Assembly (NCBI RefSeq): GCF_005818865.1
Contig: NZ_VBRY01000005.1
Coordinates: 124,001-188,000, forward strand
DNA from: Mariprofundus erugo
GTDB taxonomy: Bacteria; Pseudomonadota; Zetaproteobacteria; Mariprofundales; Mariprofundaceae
DNA length: 64,000 nt
Direction: 5' to 3'
Shown here: positions 34,816 through 43,128 of the stretch, piece by piece
Layout of the letters: the number at the start of each line of letters is the position of its first letter
Position numbering within the stretch: the stretch's first letter is position 1
Notes under the pieces: generated by a model
Database searches by the model: none
The model's input: only the letters and a program-made list of their open reading frames with translations
Told to the model about the DNA's origin: nothing
Program-made: the position numbers and the translations under genes

Positions 34816-34971
34816 CTATTGTCAAGCGACATGGCCATCACTGGCCTGCCGGTCAGCCTGGTTTTACGGCCAGTCTGAACAGGGCAGGCCATTGCTTGTG
34901 CGTGACGGGGGCAGGCCTGTTGCATAAGCTGGCCTTTGCCATCGGCGATTGATACGGTCATAGGAGAAGAT

Positions 34972-35691
34972 GTGATTAAGGGTGTATTTTCATTGCTGGC
35001 AGGGATCCGCCTGCTTTTTGTCGAGCCTGATTTGCGCAGCGTACTCTGGCGCATGCTTGCTTTGCTCATCGCGCTGATGGTTGCGGCAACCATGGCGGCA
35101 TTTCAGGGGCTGGATTACCTGGCCACGATCTGGTTGCCACAGGGGGATGCCTGGTACTGGCAGCTGTTGTCGGCGGTGGTCTGGGTGCTGGCATTGTTGT
35201 TGTCGCTGGTCACCGGCGCACTGGCTTATGTGGCACTGGGATCGGCAGCGGTGGCTCCGTGGCTGGATACGCTGGCTGTGCGAACGGAAAGGCTGCATGG
35301 TGTCGGTGAGTCTGCCGCTAACAGCGATAGCTGGATGATGCAGGTGACCGCCAGTCTGGCCAACTCGATCCGGCCGCTGGGCGGGTTACTGGCATGGGGA
35401 GCGGTGGCGCTGCTGTTTATCTGGTTGCCACCGCTGGCGACGGCGATCTGGACCTATGCCGGTATCCGCTTTCTCGGCTATGAACTGATGGATACGACGG
35501 CATCGCGGCAAGCATGGGCGTTTCATCGCCGCAAACAGGAGCTGAATGAACAGCGCTGGTTCTATATCGGTTTTGCCGGTGTGGCGATGCTGCTGTTAAT
35601 GGTGCCCGTACTGAATCTGCTGGTGATTCCGGCAGCGGTGGTGGCGCTCTCATCCCGTCCTTATACGGCGGATCAAGCGCTGAAAGGCTGA
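34972..35691 (+). CDS. EI24-domain (CysZ-like) inner membrane protein
   Basis: About 239 residues with four to five hydrophobic segments, including RMLALLIALMVAATMAAF, LLSAVVWVLALLLSLVTG, GGLLAWGAVALLFIWLPP and FAGVAMLLLMVPVLNLLVIPAA. The C-terminal pattern P.LNLL..P.A....ALxxxP is characteristic of EI24/CysZ proteins, which include sulfate permeases. Transport of sulfate is possible but unproven. A GTG start at 34972 with AGGAGA 5-6 nt ahead gives a protein starting at VIKGVFSLLAGIRLL; a TTG at 34936 would lengthen it. Confidence 0.82.
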   Translation: MIKGVFSLLAGIRLLFVEPDLRSVLWRMLALLIALMVAATMAAFQGLDYLATIWLPQGDAWYWQLLSAVVWVLALLLSLVTGALAYVALGSAAVAPWLDTLAVRTERLHGVGESAANSDSWMMQVTASLANSIRPLGGLLAWGAVALLFIWLPPLATAIWTYAGIRFLGYELMDTTASRQAWAFHRRKQELNEQRWFYIGFAGVAMLLLMVPVLNLLVIPAAVVALSSRPYTADQALKG

Positions 35692-35694
35692 GCG

Positions 35695-36477
35695 CTACAG
35701 CAGCTGAATCGCATCGGGCAGGTCGGCAACCGAAGGGAGAAGAAGATCCGGTTTGATGCCGGAATGACGGAAAAATGATTCACGATATTTTCCTGTCTGC
35801 ACCATACCGGTACGCAAGCCGGCTCTGCCGGCGCCGTCGATATCCGACTCGATATCATCACCAATCATCAGCGTATGCGCCGGTTTTGCCTGCATCGCCT
35901 TGCAAATGGCATGGAAAAAAGCCTGCGATGGTTTGCCAAGCAGCGTGGCCTGTTTGGCCGTGGCATACTCAATGGCGCTGACATAGGCGCCCAGGTCCAT
36001 ATGGAGGCCATCTTTCTTTTGCCAGAAACGGTTTTTATGCAGTGCCAGCAAGCGGCTGCCATCCATGACAAGGCGGAATATCTGCTGGAGTTGTGCCTGA
36101 CTGTAACCGGCCCCACCGACATCGCCCATGACAATGAAGTCGGGCTGATCGACGACTTGTCGTATCCCGTCGAAATCCTCCTGCAGTGAATCGTGTATAT
36201 ACAGCCGTGCTGTCCGCTGACCGATCAGGCGGGCGGCGATCGCGGCAGGGGTATAGATCTCATCGATTGCGATGGCGATACCGAAACGCTCGAGCTTGTC
36301 AGCGATCACCCGGCGCGGGCTGGTGGTTGTGTTGGTGACGGCAGCAATCGGAATCCGCCTGCTGCGGCACCAGTCAATCGTCGCGGCGGCACCGCGAATG
36401 ACCTTGTCATCAATGTAGAGGACACCATCAAGATCGAACAAAACAGCATCAATAGCGGGTTGTTTTCGGGATTTCAT
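35695..36477 (-). CDS. HAD-superfamily IIA hydrolase (LHPP/NagD-like)
   Basis: About 260 residues. Motif I is AVLFDLDGVLYIDDKVIRGA near residue 11, with DLDGVLY as in type IIA HADs; motif II is AAVTNTTTSPRRV; and motif IV is TLMIGDDIESDIDGAGRAGL near 210. The cap domain lies between motifs II and III (LGKPS, with the Lys). The closest group appears to be TIGR01458-type phospholysine/phosphohistidine phosphatase-like proteins; the substrate is unknown. ATG 36477 is chosen for similarity; the frame is open to 36552. Confidence 0.85.
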   Translation of the reverse strand: MKSRKQPAIDAVLFDLDGVLYIDDKVIRGAAATIDWCRSRRIPIAAVTNTTTSPRRVIADKLERFGIAIAIDEIYTPAAIAARLIGQRTARLYIHDSLQEDFDGIRQVVDQPDFIVMGDVGGAGYSQAQLQQIFRLVMDGSRLLALHKNRFWQKKDGLHMDLGAYVSAIEYATAKQATLLGKPSQAFFHAICKAMQAKPAHTLMIGDDIESDIDGAGRAGLRTGMVQTGKYRESFFRHSGIKPDLLLPSVADLPDAIQLL

Positions 36478-36624
36478 GGCCGGATTGTAGCAGAGGAGGC
36501 CGGTATTCCCCAATCGGGGAAATCCTTTTGTCCTGCATGGGGCGTTCATCACTGCATTTTACGGCAAGCTGCTGACATATTGCTGCAGACCGGCCGTCCA
36601 TTCGCCGGATTCATCAGCGATTCC

Positions 36625-37320
36625 CTAAAGATCCAGTGACAGACCGTGCACTTTCAGCCAGTTGCGGGCGTCGCGATAGTCCGGGCAGAATCGTTCGACC
36701 TGTTGCCAGAAGGCGCGCGAGTGATTCGGATGGGGCAGGTGGCAGAGTTCGTGGACGATGACATAATCGACCACCGCAGCCGGTGCCATGATCAGGCGCC
36801 AGTTGAAATAGATGCGTCCATCCGTATGACAACTTCCCCAGCGGCTGCGATAGCTTTTAATACCGACCAGAGACGGGGTATAACCGGTGATGCCGGCATA
36901 ATGAGCCACCCGCTGGCGCATATATTCACCGGCCTGACGCTTATACCAGGCTGTGAGCAGCGGGCGCAGCGTATGCTCATCGGCTTCGGCTGCCGCCGGC
37001 AGATGGGCTGAAATCTCCTGCTGGTCAAAGGTGATGCGGGCCCGCCGCTTGCCTTCAACGATGCGCAGCAGAAACGGCTGATCCAGCAGGGTGAATGATG
37101 CGCCGGCATGGAATCGTTGCGGTGAGGCTTGAGTGCGCACATGGCTGTTAAAGTGAAGCTTGCGTTCGATCCACGATTTTTTGCTTTGCACCCAGCTGTG
37201 AATGCTGCTTAAAGGTGCTCCCGGCGGGGCCAGGACCTCAATACGGTTGTCCGGATGAATGACGATGCTGGTGGTCGTGCGACGGGGGCGCCGTACGATC
37301 TGATAGCTGAGTCCGTTCAC
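36625..37320 (-). CDS. YgjP-like metallopeptidase (DUF45/SprT-related)
   Basis: 231 residues. Zinc motif VIVHELCHLPHPNHSRAFW near 180 (HExxH plus a downstream His), preceded by SYRSRWGSCHTDGRIYFNWRLIMAP, the hallmark of the YgjP/DUF45 group. The N-terminal half contains the beta-rich RPRRTTTSIVIHPDNRIEVLAP motif. Substrate unknown. The stop is separated from the HAD gene by about 147 nt, and hslO ends 3 nt upstream of its start, so it belongs to the hslO transcription unit. Confidence 0.88.
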   Translation of the reverse strand: MNGLSYQIVRRPRRTTTSIVIHPDNRIEVLAPPGAPLSSIHSWVQSKKSWIERKLHFNSHVRTQASPQRFHAGASFTLLDQPFLLRIVEGKRRARITFDQQEISAHLPAAAEADEHTLRPLLTAWYKRQAGEYMRQRVAHYAGITGYTPSLVGIKSYRSRWGSCHTDGRIYFNWRLIMAPAAVVDYVIVHELCHLPHPNHSRAFWQQVERFCPDYRDARNWLKVHGLSLDL

Positions 37321-37323
37321 CGG

Positions 37324-38196
37324 TTACTGTAATCTTGATGGCGTGACGCTGTGGGCAACAGCGTAATGGTTGCCGCAATACTGGCATGTCACGGTAATAT
37401 GACCGCTGGCATCGACCAGCTCATCCAGCTGTTCTGCCGGGATTGCGCGCAGACTTTCCGCCATCATGGCCGGACTGCAACCGCAACGGTAGCTGTAGTT
37501 GTCGCTGCCAGCCTGGCGGCAGTGCAGGCTGTCAAAGTAAGCGAGCAGGGCTTCCGGTGTCTGTTCAGCCATGGCCGAGGCCGGAATTTTTGCCAGCGCC
37601 TCCACGGCTTTGAACCAGTGCTCTTCGTCGCAACCGGGCATGGCTTCGATCATGATCGCCAGATCATCATGCAGGACGATATCGGCACGAATCTGTACGG
37701 ATTGGGCCAGATAACGGACGATATGGTCGGCAAGGTAGGGGGAGTCGTGTTCCACCGTGGAGATGTAGGGCTGGCCAAAGCCGGGATCACGTACAGTCGA
37801 GAGACGAATGGTGCTGCCCATACGGGCGGCAAGAGATGGTGCATCCGGTTCAGCGTTGCTGTCGTTGCGGTTGATGTAGCCGCGCACGGCGCCCGGCCGT
37901 GTTTCTGCCAGAAGTCGTTGCCATGAGGCACTCTTTACCGTTGCATCCAGCTGCAACACCTGACGTACACCGCCCTTGCTGATCGAAAGCAGCAGAATCG
38001 ATGAGAGCAGGGCCTGTCCGAAAAGCAGACCATCGGCCGCATCAAGGCGGTGCATGCTGGCGGCTGTTTCAATGATCTGTTTGCCCCTGATGATGGCGCC
38101 GCGCGTAAATGCGTCGGGCAGGAGGAAGCGGATCAGTTGATCGCCCGCCTGCTCTGTCGGATCAGATGCAGTGGTTAACTGTGATGGATGAGCCAT
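37324..38196 (-). CDS. hslO: Redox-regulated chaperonin Hsp33
   Basis: 290 residues. Holdase activated by oxidation: the zinc-binding Cys tetrad is RCGCSP near residue 236 and CQYCGNHY near 269, whose disulfide formation unfolds the linker. The N-terminal substrate-binding domain shows FTRGAIIRGKQIIETAA and ILQL-type motifs. The start overlaps the upstream HAD gene by 22 nt, an indication of co-translation. Confidence 0.94.
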   Translation of the reverse strand: MAHPSQLTTASDPTEQAGDQLIRFLLPDAFTRGAIIRGKQIIETAASMHRLDAADGLLFGQALLSSILLLSISKGGVRQVLQLDATVKSASWQRLLAETRPGAVRGYINRNDSNAEPDAPSLAARMGSTIRLSTVRDPGFGQPYISTVEHDSPYLADHIVRYLAQSVQIRADIVLHDDLAIMIEAMPGCDEEHWFKAVEALAKIPASAMAEQTPEALLAYFDSLHCRQAGSDNYSYRCGCSPAMMAESLRAIPAEQLDELVDASGHITVTCQYCGNHYAVAHSVTPSRLQ

Positions 38197-38810
38197 TGAT
38201 GTACTCCGGTCAGGGAATCGAAGCAGTCATGTGCACCGGCTTCGGTTAATTCAGTTGCGGTAAAGCCGTCACACAGGCCAAGTGCCCGACTGCCGGCGCG
38301 ACAGGCAGCCTTCATATCGGCGACGCCATCGCCAACCATGACCGTGTGGGCAGGATCCACCTGCAGTATGGAGCAGGCCAGCAGCAGCGGGGTCGGGTCC
38401 GGCTTTTCCGGCCGGCCGGGAATCTTGCCGACCACGGCCTGCACAAGGTCGGTCCAGCCAAGCACCTCCAGCTGGGCCTCGGCGCGCGACTGGGACTTGC
38501 TGGTAACAATCGCACAGGGGATGGCACGCTCATTCAGCCAGTGCAGCAGGTTCTTCGCCCCATCCAGCGGGGTGATGCGATCGAGGTAGTCTTCATCGTG
38601 AATTTCGAGGAAGCGGGCACCGGCCTCTTCCCGGCGCTCACCAAACAGGGCAATCATGCTGCAGTCGCCGCGTCCGGTATGTCGCTTGACCTCCTGATCA
38701 GTCATGGTGGGCAGGCCGAATTCGACAAAGGTCTGATTCAGGGCGCGAATAATCGGCGGGAATGCATTGACGATGGTGCCGTCCATATCGAGAAGTACAC
38801 CCTTGATCAT
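38175..38810 (-). CDS. HAD-superfamily phosphatase (Gph/PpaX-like)
   Basis: 211 residues. Motif I VLLDMDGTIVNAFPP near residue 6, motif II AIVTSKSQSRAEAQL, motif III Lys in GRPEKPDPTPLL and motif IV VMVGDGVADMKAACRAG, with a helical cap between motifs I and II. This is the phosphoglycolate-phosphatase/PpaX branch (type IA). It overlaps hslO downstream by 22 nt and the aminotransferase upstream by 4 nt, so it is part of a tight operon. Substrate not assigned. Confidence 0.87.
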   Translation of the reverse strand: MIKGVLLDMDGTIVNAFPPIIRALNQTFVEFGLPTMTDQEVKRHTGRGDCSMIALFGERREEAGARFLEIHDEDYLDRITPLDGAKNLLHWLNERAIPCAIVTSKSQSRAEAQLEVLGWTDLVQAVVGKIPGRPEKPDPTPLLLACSILQVDPAHTVMVGDGVADMKAACRAGSRALGLCDGFTATELTEAGAHDCFDSLTGVHQWLIHHS

Positions 38811-39676
38811 GGTTGTTGTGTTGCTCCTGTGCGTAATTGTTCAAACTCTTCCAGCATCCACTGGCGCAGGGATGTGGCGACAGGGCCGGGGTGGCCACTG
38901 CCGATGATCTGCTCATCCACCCGGCAGACCGGCATGATGGCATCGGTTGTACTGCACATCATGCATTCACTCAGGCCCGGCTCGTTCAGTTGCCAGGGAC
39001 GCTGCTCAATCGCAATGCCGTGGCTTACGGCAAGGCGCAGCGTCATCCGCCGTGACATGCCATCAAGGATATGGTGGTCCAGCGGATGCGTGACCAGTAC
39101 CCCGTCGATGACCGCCAGGCAGTTACTGGCACAGCCTTCCAGCATATGGCCATGTTCATCCAGCCAGAAACACTCATCGGCTCCGGCCCGGGCCGCCTCA
39201 AGCTCACCCAGTACACTGGCCAGCAGTGCGATCGATTTGATATCACATCGCTGCCAGCGCATATCCCGCAGGGTAATGGCATATGCCCCTTTTTCGATCT
39301 TCTCCTGCCCGGGTTCCGGCAGCTCGCGGGCGGTGATGACTAGCGTCGGCTCGATCGGCTCCGCCGGATGATGGCTGCGCGGGCTGATGCCACGGGTGAT
39401 CTGAATATAGATCATCGCATGGGGAAACGGATTGCGGGCGTAAACCTCTGCAATCAGCTGTTCGATCTCACCCATCGGACGGGGAAGCCGGATAGCGACC
39501 GCATCACATGAGCGCTGCAGGCGGGAGAGGTGGGCATCCAGATCAAGAAAGGCACCGGAGAAACAGGCGATAACCTCATAAACGCCATCGGCAAACTGAA
39601 AGCCCCGATCCTCAATGTGTACCACTGCCTGCTCAAGGGGAACAAAATGTCCGTTGACCCATGCGGTCAGTGGCAT
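38807..39676 (-). CDS. Class IV aminotransferase, probable D-amino acid transaminase
   Basis: 289 residues, PLP fold type IV. The catalytic Lys lies in RCDIKSIALLASVLGELEA near residue 144, and the PLP phosphate-binding region is TTDAIMPV near 243. The N-terminus VNGHFVPLEQAVVHIEDRGFQFADGVYEV is typical of D-alanine aminotransferases. Location next to the DD-carboxypeptidase gene supports a role in D-Ala/D-Glu supply for peptidoglycan. A branched-chain or aminodeoxychorismate lyase member cannot be excluded from sequence alone. Confidence 0.83.
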   Translation of the reverse strand: MPLTAWVNGHFVPLEQAVVHIEDRGFQFADGVYEVIACFSGAFLDLDAHLSRLQRSCDAVAIRLPRPMGEIEQLIAEVYARNPFPHAMIYIQITRGISPRSHHPAEPIEPTLVITARELPEPGQEKIEKGAYAITLRDMRWQRCDIKSIALLASVLGELEAARAGADECFWLDEHGHMLEGCASNCLAVIDGVLVTHPLDHHILDGMSRRMTLRLAVSHGIAIEQRPWQLNEPGLSECMMCSTTDAIMPVCRVDEQIIGSGHPGPVATSLRQWMLEEFEQLRTGATQQP

Positions 39677-39677
39677 G

Positions 39678-40907
39678 TTATTTGGCTTCGCTGTTGCCGG
39701 TTACGTTTTCAATCGCATCGCTGTTATCACGCATCCACAGGCGCAGCCCGTCCCACTGGCGACTGATCCATGAGGCCTGTCCGACAGAGGCGGCAGCCAC
39801 CATCGGGAAGGAGCGAATAACATTCACCTTGCCATCCTTGCCGGTGATGATGGCGTCAATAACCCCCAGCTTCTGATCTTGGCGGATCGGGGCCTTCAGC
39901 GGTGCATCATAACGCAGGCGGAAGGAGAGGGCGCTTTCACTGCCCTTGGGAACGGTCACCCAGATATCGGTCGTTGGTTTCAGCCAGACGTGATCTTCTG
40001 TGCCCTCAAATACCTCCACCTGACGACGGATATCCCGTTCGGCCGGACGCAGGGTGACAAAGTGGTTGAAACCGAACTTGAGCAGGGTGGCAGTTTCCTG
40101 GGCGCGTGCACGATCCGATTTTGTGCCGAATACGGCTGCAACAAAGCGGGTGCCGGCTTTTTCAGCTGAGCCGACCAGGCAGTAGCCGGCTTCCTGTGTA
40201 TGGCCGGTCTTGATGCCGTCCGCCTCATTGAAGGTCCACAGCAGGCGGTTGCGGTTGGGTTGCACATGGCCGTCAAAGGAAAAATCTTTTTCGCCGAACA
40301 GTTTGTACTGATCCGGATAGTCACGCCAGAGGGCGGCGCCCAGGGTGGCCATGTCGAGAGCGGCTGATACATGCCCCTCGGTCGGGAAGCCGGTGGCATT
40401 GGCAAAATGGCTGTGCAGCATGCCCAGCTCCCTGGCCTTGGCATTCATGCGCTCGGCAAAGGTCTCTTCACTGCCCTCCATATGCTCTGCCAGTGCGATG
40501 CAGGCATCATTGCCTGAGAGTGTGGCGATGCCGTGCAACAATTCTCCCACCTTGGGGTGCAGGCGGGGCTCAAGAAACATCGTGCTGCCACCGATTTTCC
40601 ATGCTTTCTCACTGACCGAGACCCGGGTATCCAGTGACAGGCGTCCCTGTTTGATTGCCTCAAAAGCAAGATAGAGGGTCATCATCTTGGTCAGGCTCGC
40701 CGGCGGCAGTGACTCATCACCATTATGGCTGGCAATGATCTGTCCCGAGCGAGCATCGATCATGGCCCATGCCCGCGCATCCAGCTTGGGAGACTCCGGC
40801 CAGTCCGATGCCTGAGCGTAAGCGTTGGTTGCAAATGGTAACACCAGAAGCAGCGTGATCAGCCTGAACACTCCATGTATGCTGAACGTTGATTGTTGTT
40901 TTACCAT
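39678..40907 (-). CDS. dacA: D-alanyl-D-alanine carboxypeptidase (PBP5/6 family)
   Basis: About 409 residues; trims pentapeptide stems in periplasmic peptidoglycan. Signal peptide (LITLLLVLPFATNAYAQA), then the three penicillin-binding motifs: SLTK in PPASLTKMMTLYLA near 75, SGN in TLSGNDACIAL near 130, and KTG in IKTGHTQEAGYC near 235. The C-terminal beta domain has the DHVWLKPTTDIWVTVPKGSE segment and an amphipathic end (WISRQWDGLRLWMRDN) that probably anchors it to the membrane. ATG 40907 with GAGGAGG 9 nt ahead is chosen over TTG 40913. Overlaps rluA by a few nt. Confidence 0.94.
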   Translation of the reverse strand: MVKQQSTFSIHGVFRLITLLLVLPFATNAYAQASDWPESPKLDARAWAMIDARSGQIIASHNGDESLPPASLTKMMTLYLAFEAIKQGRLSLDTRVSVSEKAWKIGGSTMFLEPRLHPKVGELLHGIATLSGNDACIALAEHMEGSEETFAERMNAKARELGMLHSHFANATGFPTEGHVSAALDMATLGAALWRDYPDQYKLFGEKDFSFDGHVQPNRNRLLWTFNEADGIKTGHTQEAGYCLVGSAEKAGTRFVAAVFGTKSDRARAQETATLLKFGFNHFVTLRPAERDIRRQVEVFEGTEDHVWLKPTTDIWVTVPKGSESALSFRLRYDAPLKAPIRQDQKLGVIDAIITGKDGKVNVIRSFPMVAAASVGQASWISRQWDGLRLWMRDNSDAIENVTGNSEAK

Positions 40908-41773
40908 TGCCAATCCTCCTCGGGGGGGCTATTCCATTGTTTTGTTTCCGGCAATGCCGGCGTGCTGATGCACAGGCTGTCGGCATGTAGCATCAGACGG
41001 GGATGAGCTCTGCCGCCATAGCGGCTGTCTCCGAGAATGGGACATCCTAGAGCACAAAGATGGACGCGCAATTGATGGCTGCGACCTGTATGGGGAATCA
41101 ACCCTATCAGGGCGCGGTTACCGCGTCTCTCAAGAACGGTCGCTTCACTGTCGCAGGCACGACCATCGGGAGTTACGTGATAGCGGCCTTCAGCATCACG
41201 TTTGGCACCGATCGGCAGTTGAATACGCTGCCTCTCCCATGCCGGGGCCGGCTCAACGACAGCAAGATAGTGTTTGCTGACGGCCGTATGCCAGTGCGCC
41301 TGCAGTTGCTGCAGTTGCGCCGGACTGGATGAAAAAAGCAGCAGTCCGGAGGTGCCGCGATCAAGCCTGTGTACGGGTCTGAGCAGCTCGGTCTGAGCCG
41401 GTGGCAGGGCCAGATGACGGGCGAGCTCGTCGGGCAGGGTGCCACGGCTGCGGTGCAGTGCCTCCTGGGCATACTGTCCGCACCTTTTATGAATGAGATA
41501 GAGAGGCGGCTGTTGCCAGATCAGCTGCTCCGGAACAAATGGCGTCAGTACTTCATCATCCAGCAGTACGATTCGGAGGCGGTCGTTGCAGGCCAGTTTG
41601 CGCCCGGCAGTGCGGCAGCGTTTGCCGTTGAGGTAGATCCCCCCCTCATCAATCGCCCGGCGGATGCGGCGGCGGGAAAGGGGGAATATCTCTGCCAGCC
41701 CCTGATCCAGACGCTGGCCGGCAAGTGCTGCAGTTGCCGTACCTTTCAGGTCCATATAGCCCGCTTTACTCAT
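40901..41773 (-). CDS. RluA-family 23S rRNA/tRNA pseudouridine synthase
   Basis: 290 residues. An S4-like N-terminal domain (RLDQGLAEIFPLSRRRIRRAIDEGGIYLNG) is followed by the catalytic domain with Asp in LLRPVHRLDRGTSGLLLFS near 138 and the RHQLR-type motif TGRSHQLRVHLCALGCPILGD. Target uridine not predictable (RluC, RluD or TruC type). Start overlaps the LOG stop by 4 nt (ATGA); a GAGAGG site lies ahead. Confidence 0.9.
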   Translation of the reverse strand: MSKAGYMDLKGTATAALAGQRLDQGLAEIFPLSRRRIRRAIDEGGIYLNGKRCRTAGRKLACNDRLRIVLLDDEVLTPFVPEQLIWQQPPLYLIHKRCGQYAQEALHRSRGTLPDELARHLALPPAQTELLRPVHRLDRGTSGLLLFSSSPAQLQQLQAHWHTAVSKHYLAVVEPAPAWERQRIQLPIGAKRDAEGRYHVTPDGRACDSEATVLERRGNRALIGLIPHTGRSHQLRVHLCALGCPILGDSRYGGRAHPRLMLHADSLCISTPALPETKQWNSPPEEDWQW

Positions 41774-42336
41774 CGACGGAACCTCTCTTTATAGCCGGCA
41801 AGCGCCTGCAGCACGTCTGTGTGGGTGTGGCAGATCTGCATGCAATCAAAGGCGCGATCGGTGGAGAGCTGCAGCTGCTCTGCAAGCGTGTGGATCACCG
41901 GTTGCCACATATCGCCGTAGAGCAGCAGCGGCCTGGGCTCAAGTACCCGGATCGCGATCAGATCCCAGGTCATGGCCAGCTCCGCCAGCGTTCCAAGGCC
42001 GCCGGGTAATACGATCCATGCATCCGCCTGCTCAATGAGATGGCCCATGCGTTCAAAAAAATCGGCAGCTCGAACCTCTTCGCTCAGGCTGTTGCCGGGC
42101 GGGGTGGGGAAGCGCTCCAGCGTAATGCCGCGCACATGGCCACCACCGGCATCCATGCCCTCAGAGAAGGCGGCCATCATGCCCTGGTGGCCGCCGGTCA
42201 TGCCATTCCAGCCGGCCTCACCGATAGCTCTGGCAAGTCGCGAAACATCCGCATAGGCGGGTGAGTCAGCTGCTGTGCGCGATGAACCGAAGGCCGCCAG
42301 GCGGGGGCGGTTGTCTGTATTTGCCAGCTTATTCAA
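41770..42336 (-). CDS. LOG-family (TIGR00730) protein, cytokinin-type phosphoribohydrolase-like
   Basis: 188 residues. The LOG signature PGGLGTLAELAMTWD near 110 contains the PGGxGTxxE motif, and the nucleotide-binding start is AFGSSRTAADSP with MTGGHQGMM. Bacterial members hydrolyse nucleotide 5'-monophosphates to free base; the biological role is unclear. The start appears to be TTG 42336 and overlaps rlpA by 8 nt; only a weak GGTGAT lies ahead of it. Part of the rlpA-rluA-dacA run. Confidence 0.82.
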   Translation of the reverse strand: MNKLANTDNRPRLAAFGSSRTAADSPAYADVSRLARAIGEAGWNGMTGGHQGMMAAFSEGMDAGGGHVRGITLERFPTPPGNSLSEEVRAADFFERMGHLIEQADAWIVLPGGLGTLAELAMTWDLIAIRVLEPRPLLLYGDMWQPVIHTLAEQLQLSTDRAFDCMQICHTHTDVLQALAGYKERFRR

Positions 42337-43126
42337 TGATCACCATCGGGTTATTGAACCCCTCCTGTTTGAGTGCCTGTAGCGTCTGTTCGATCATCTG
42401 CATATGGTTATAGGGGCCCAGTCGAACCCGATAGAAGGTTTTATCGGCCGCTTTGAATGGCATCAGTCTGGTTTCAGGGTGACGCGGCAACAGCATGGCC
42501 TGTTGGCGGCGGGCATTTTCCTGAGAGCTGAATGAACCGAGCTGGACAAAAATATTGCCTGTGGCAGCCGGTGGTTGTGGTTGTGGCGGAGCCGGGCGCA
42601 CGGGCGGTGTTACTGCAATATTGGCTGGCGGCAGCGGAGCCGTAGCCGGAATATCCAGCGTTTGCACCCGTACGCGGGCGGTGCCCTGTTTATCAAAGGC
42701 GAGCTCTTTTGCCGCAGCGTAGGACAGATCGATCAGGCGGTCCTTGACGAACGGGCCGCGATCATTGACCCGCACGATCAGGGAGCGACCGTTATCCAGG
42801 TTGGTGACGCGCACCAGTGTGGGCAGTGGCAGGGTTTTATGCGCGGCTGACAGGCTGTGCATGTCATATTGCTCGCCATTGGCTGTGGCCTTGCCATGAA
42901 AATCACGGCCGTACCATGAGGCAATACCGGTTTCATCGTAGCTGACATCTGCCTGCTGAATCGGGTTATACCAGCGGCCATCCACCATATACGGATTGCC
43001 GGTCTTGCGAACACCACCCTTGCCGTCGGGCAAGCGGGGGGTATCGGCTGTCGGCACAACGGGTGACTCACGGTCGACGGGTTTGGCGCAGCCTGCCAGC
43101 AATGCAATCGACAGCAGGGCTGGCAT
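42329..43126 (-). CDS. rlpA: Septal ring lytic transglycosylase RlpA
   Basis: 265 residues. Lipobox near residues 9-13 (LLAGC), so an outer-membrane lipoprotein. The double-psi beta-barrel domain spans about 60-155 (GIASWYGRDFHGKATANGEQYDM; LVRVTNLDNGRSLIVRVNDRGPF, with the catalytic-region Asp) and a C-terminal SPOR domain (about 190-265, NIFVQLGSFSSQENARRQQ) binds denuded septal glycan. A Pro-rich linker joins them. Directly downstream of mltB (2 nt gap) and upstream of the LOG gene. Confidence 0.92.
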   Translation of the reverse strand: MPALLSIALLAGCAKPVDRESPVVPTADTPRLPDGKGGVRKTGNPYMVDGRWYNPIQQADVSYDETGIASWYGRDFHGKATANGEQYDMHSLSAAHKTLPLPTLVRVTNLDNGRSLIVRVNDRGPFVKDRLIDLSYAAAKELAFDKQGTARVRVQTLDIPATAPLPPANIAVTPPVRPAPPQPQPPAATGNIFVQLGSFSSQENARRQQAMLLPRHPETRLMPFKAADKTFYRVRLGPYNHMQMIEQTLQALKQEGFNNPMVIIE

Positions 43127-43128
43127 GA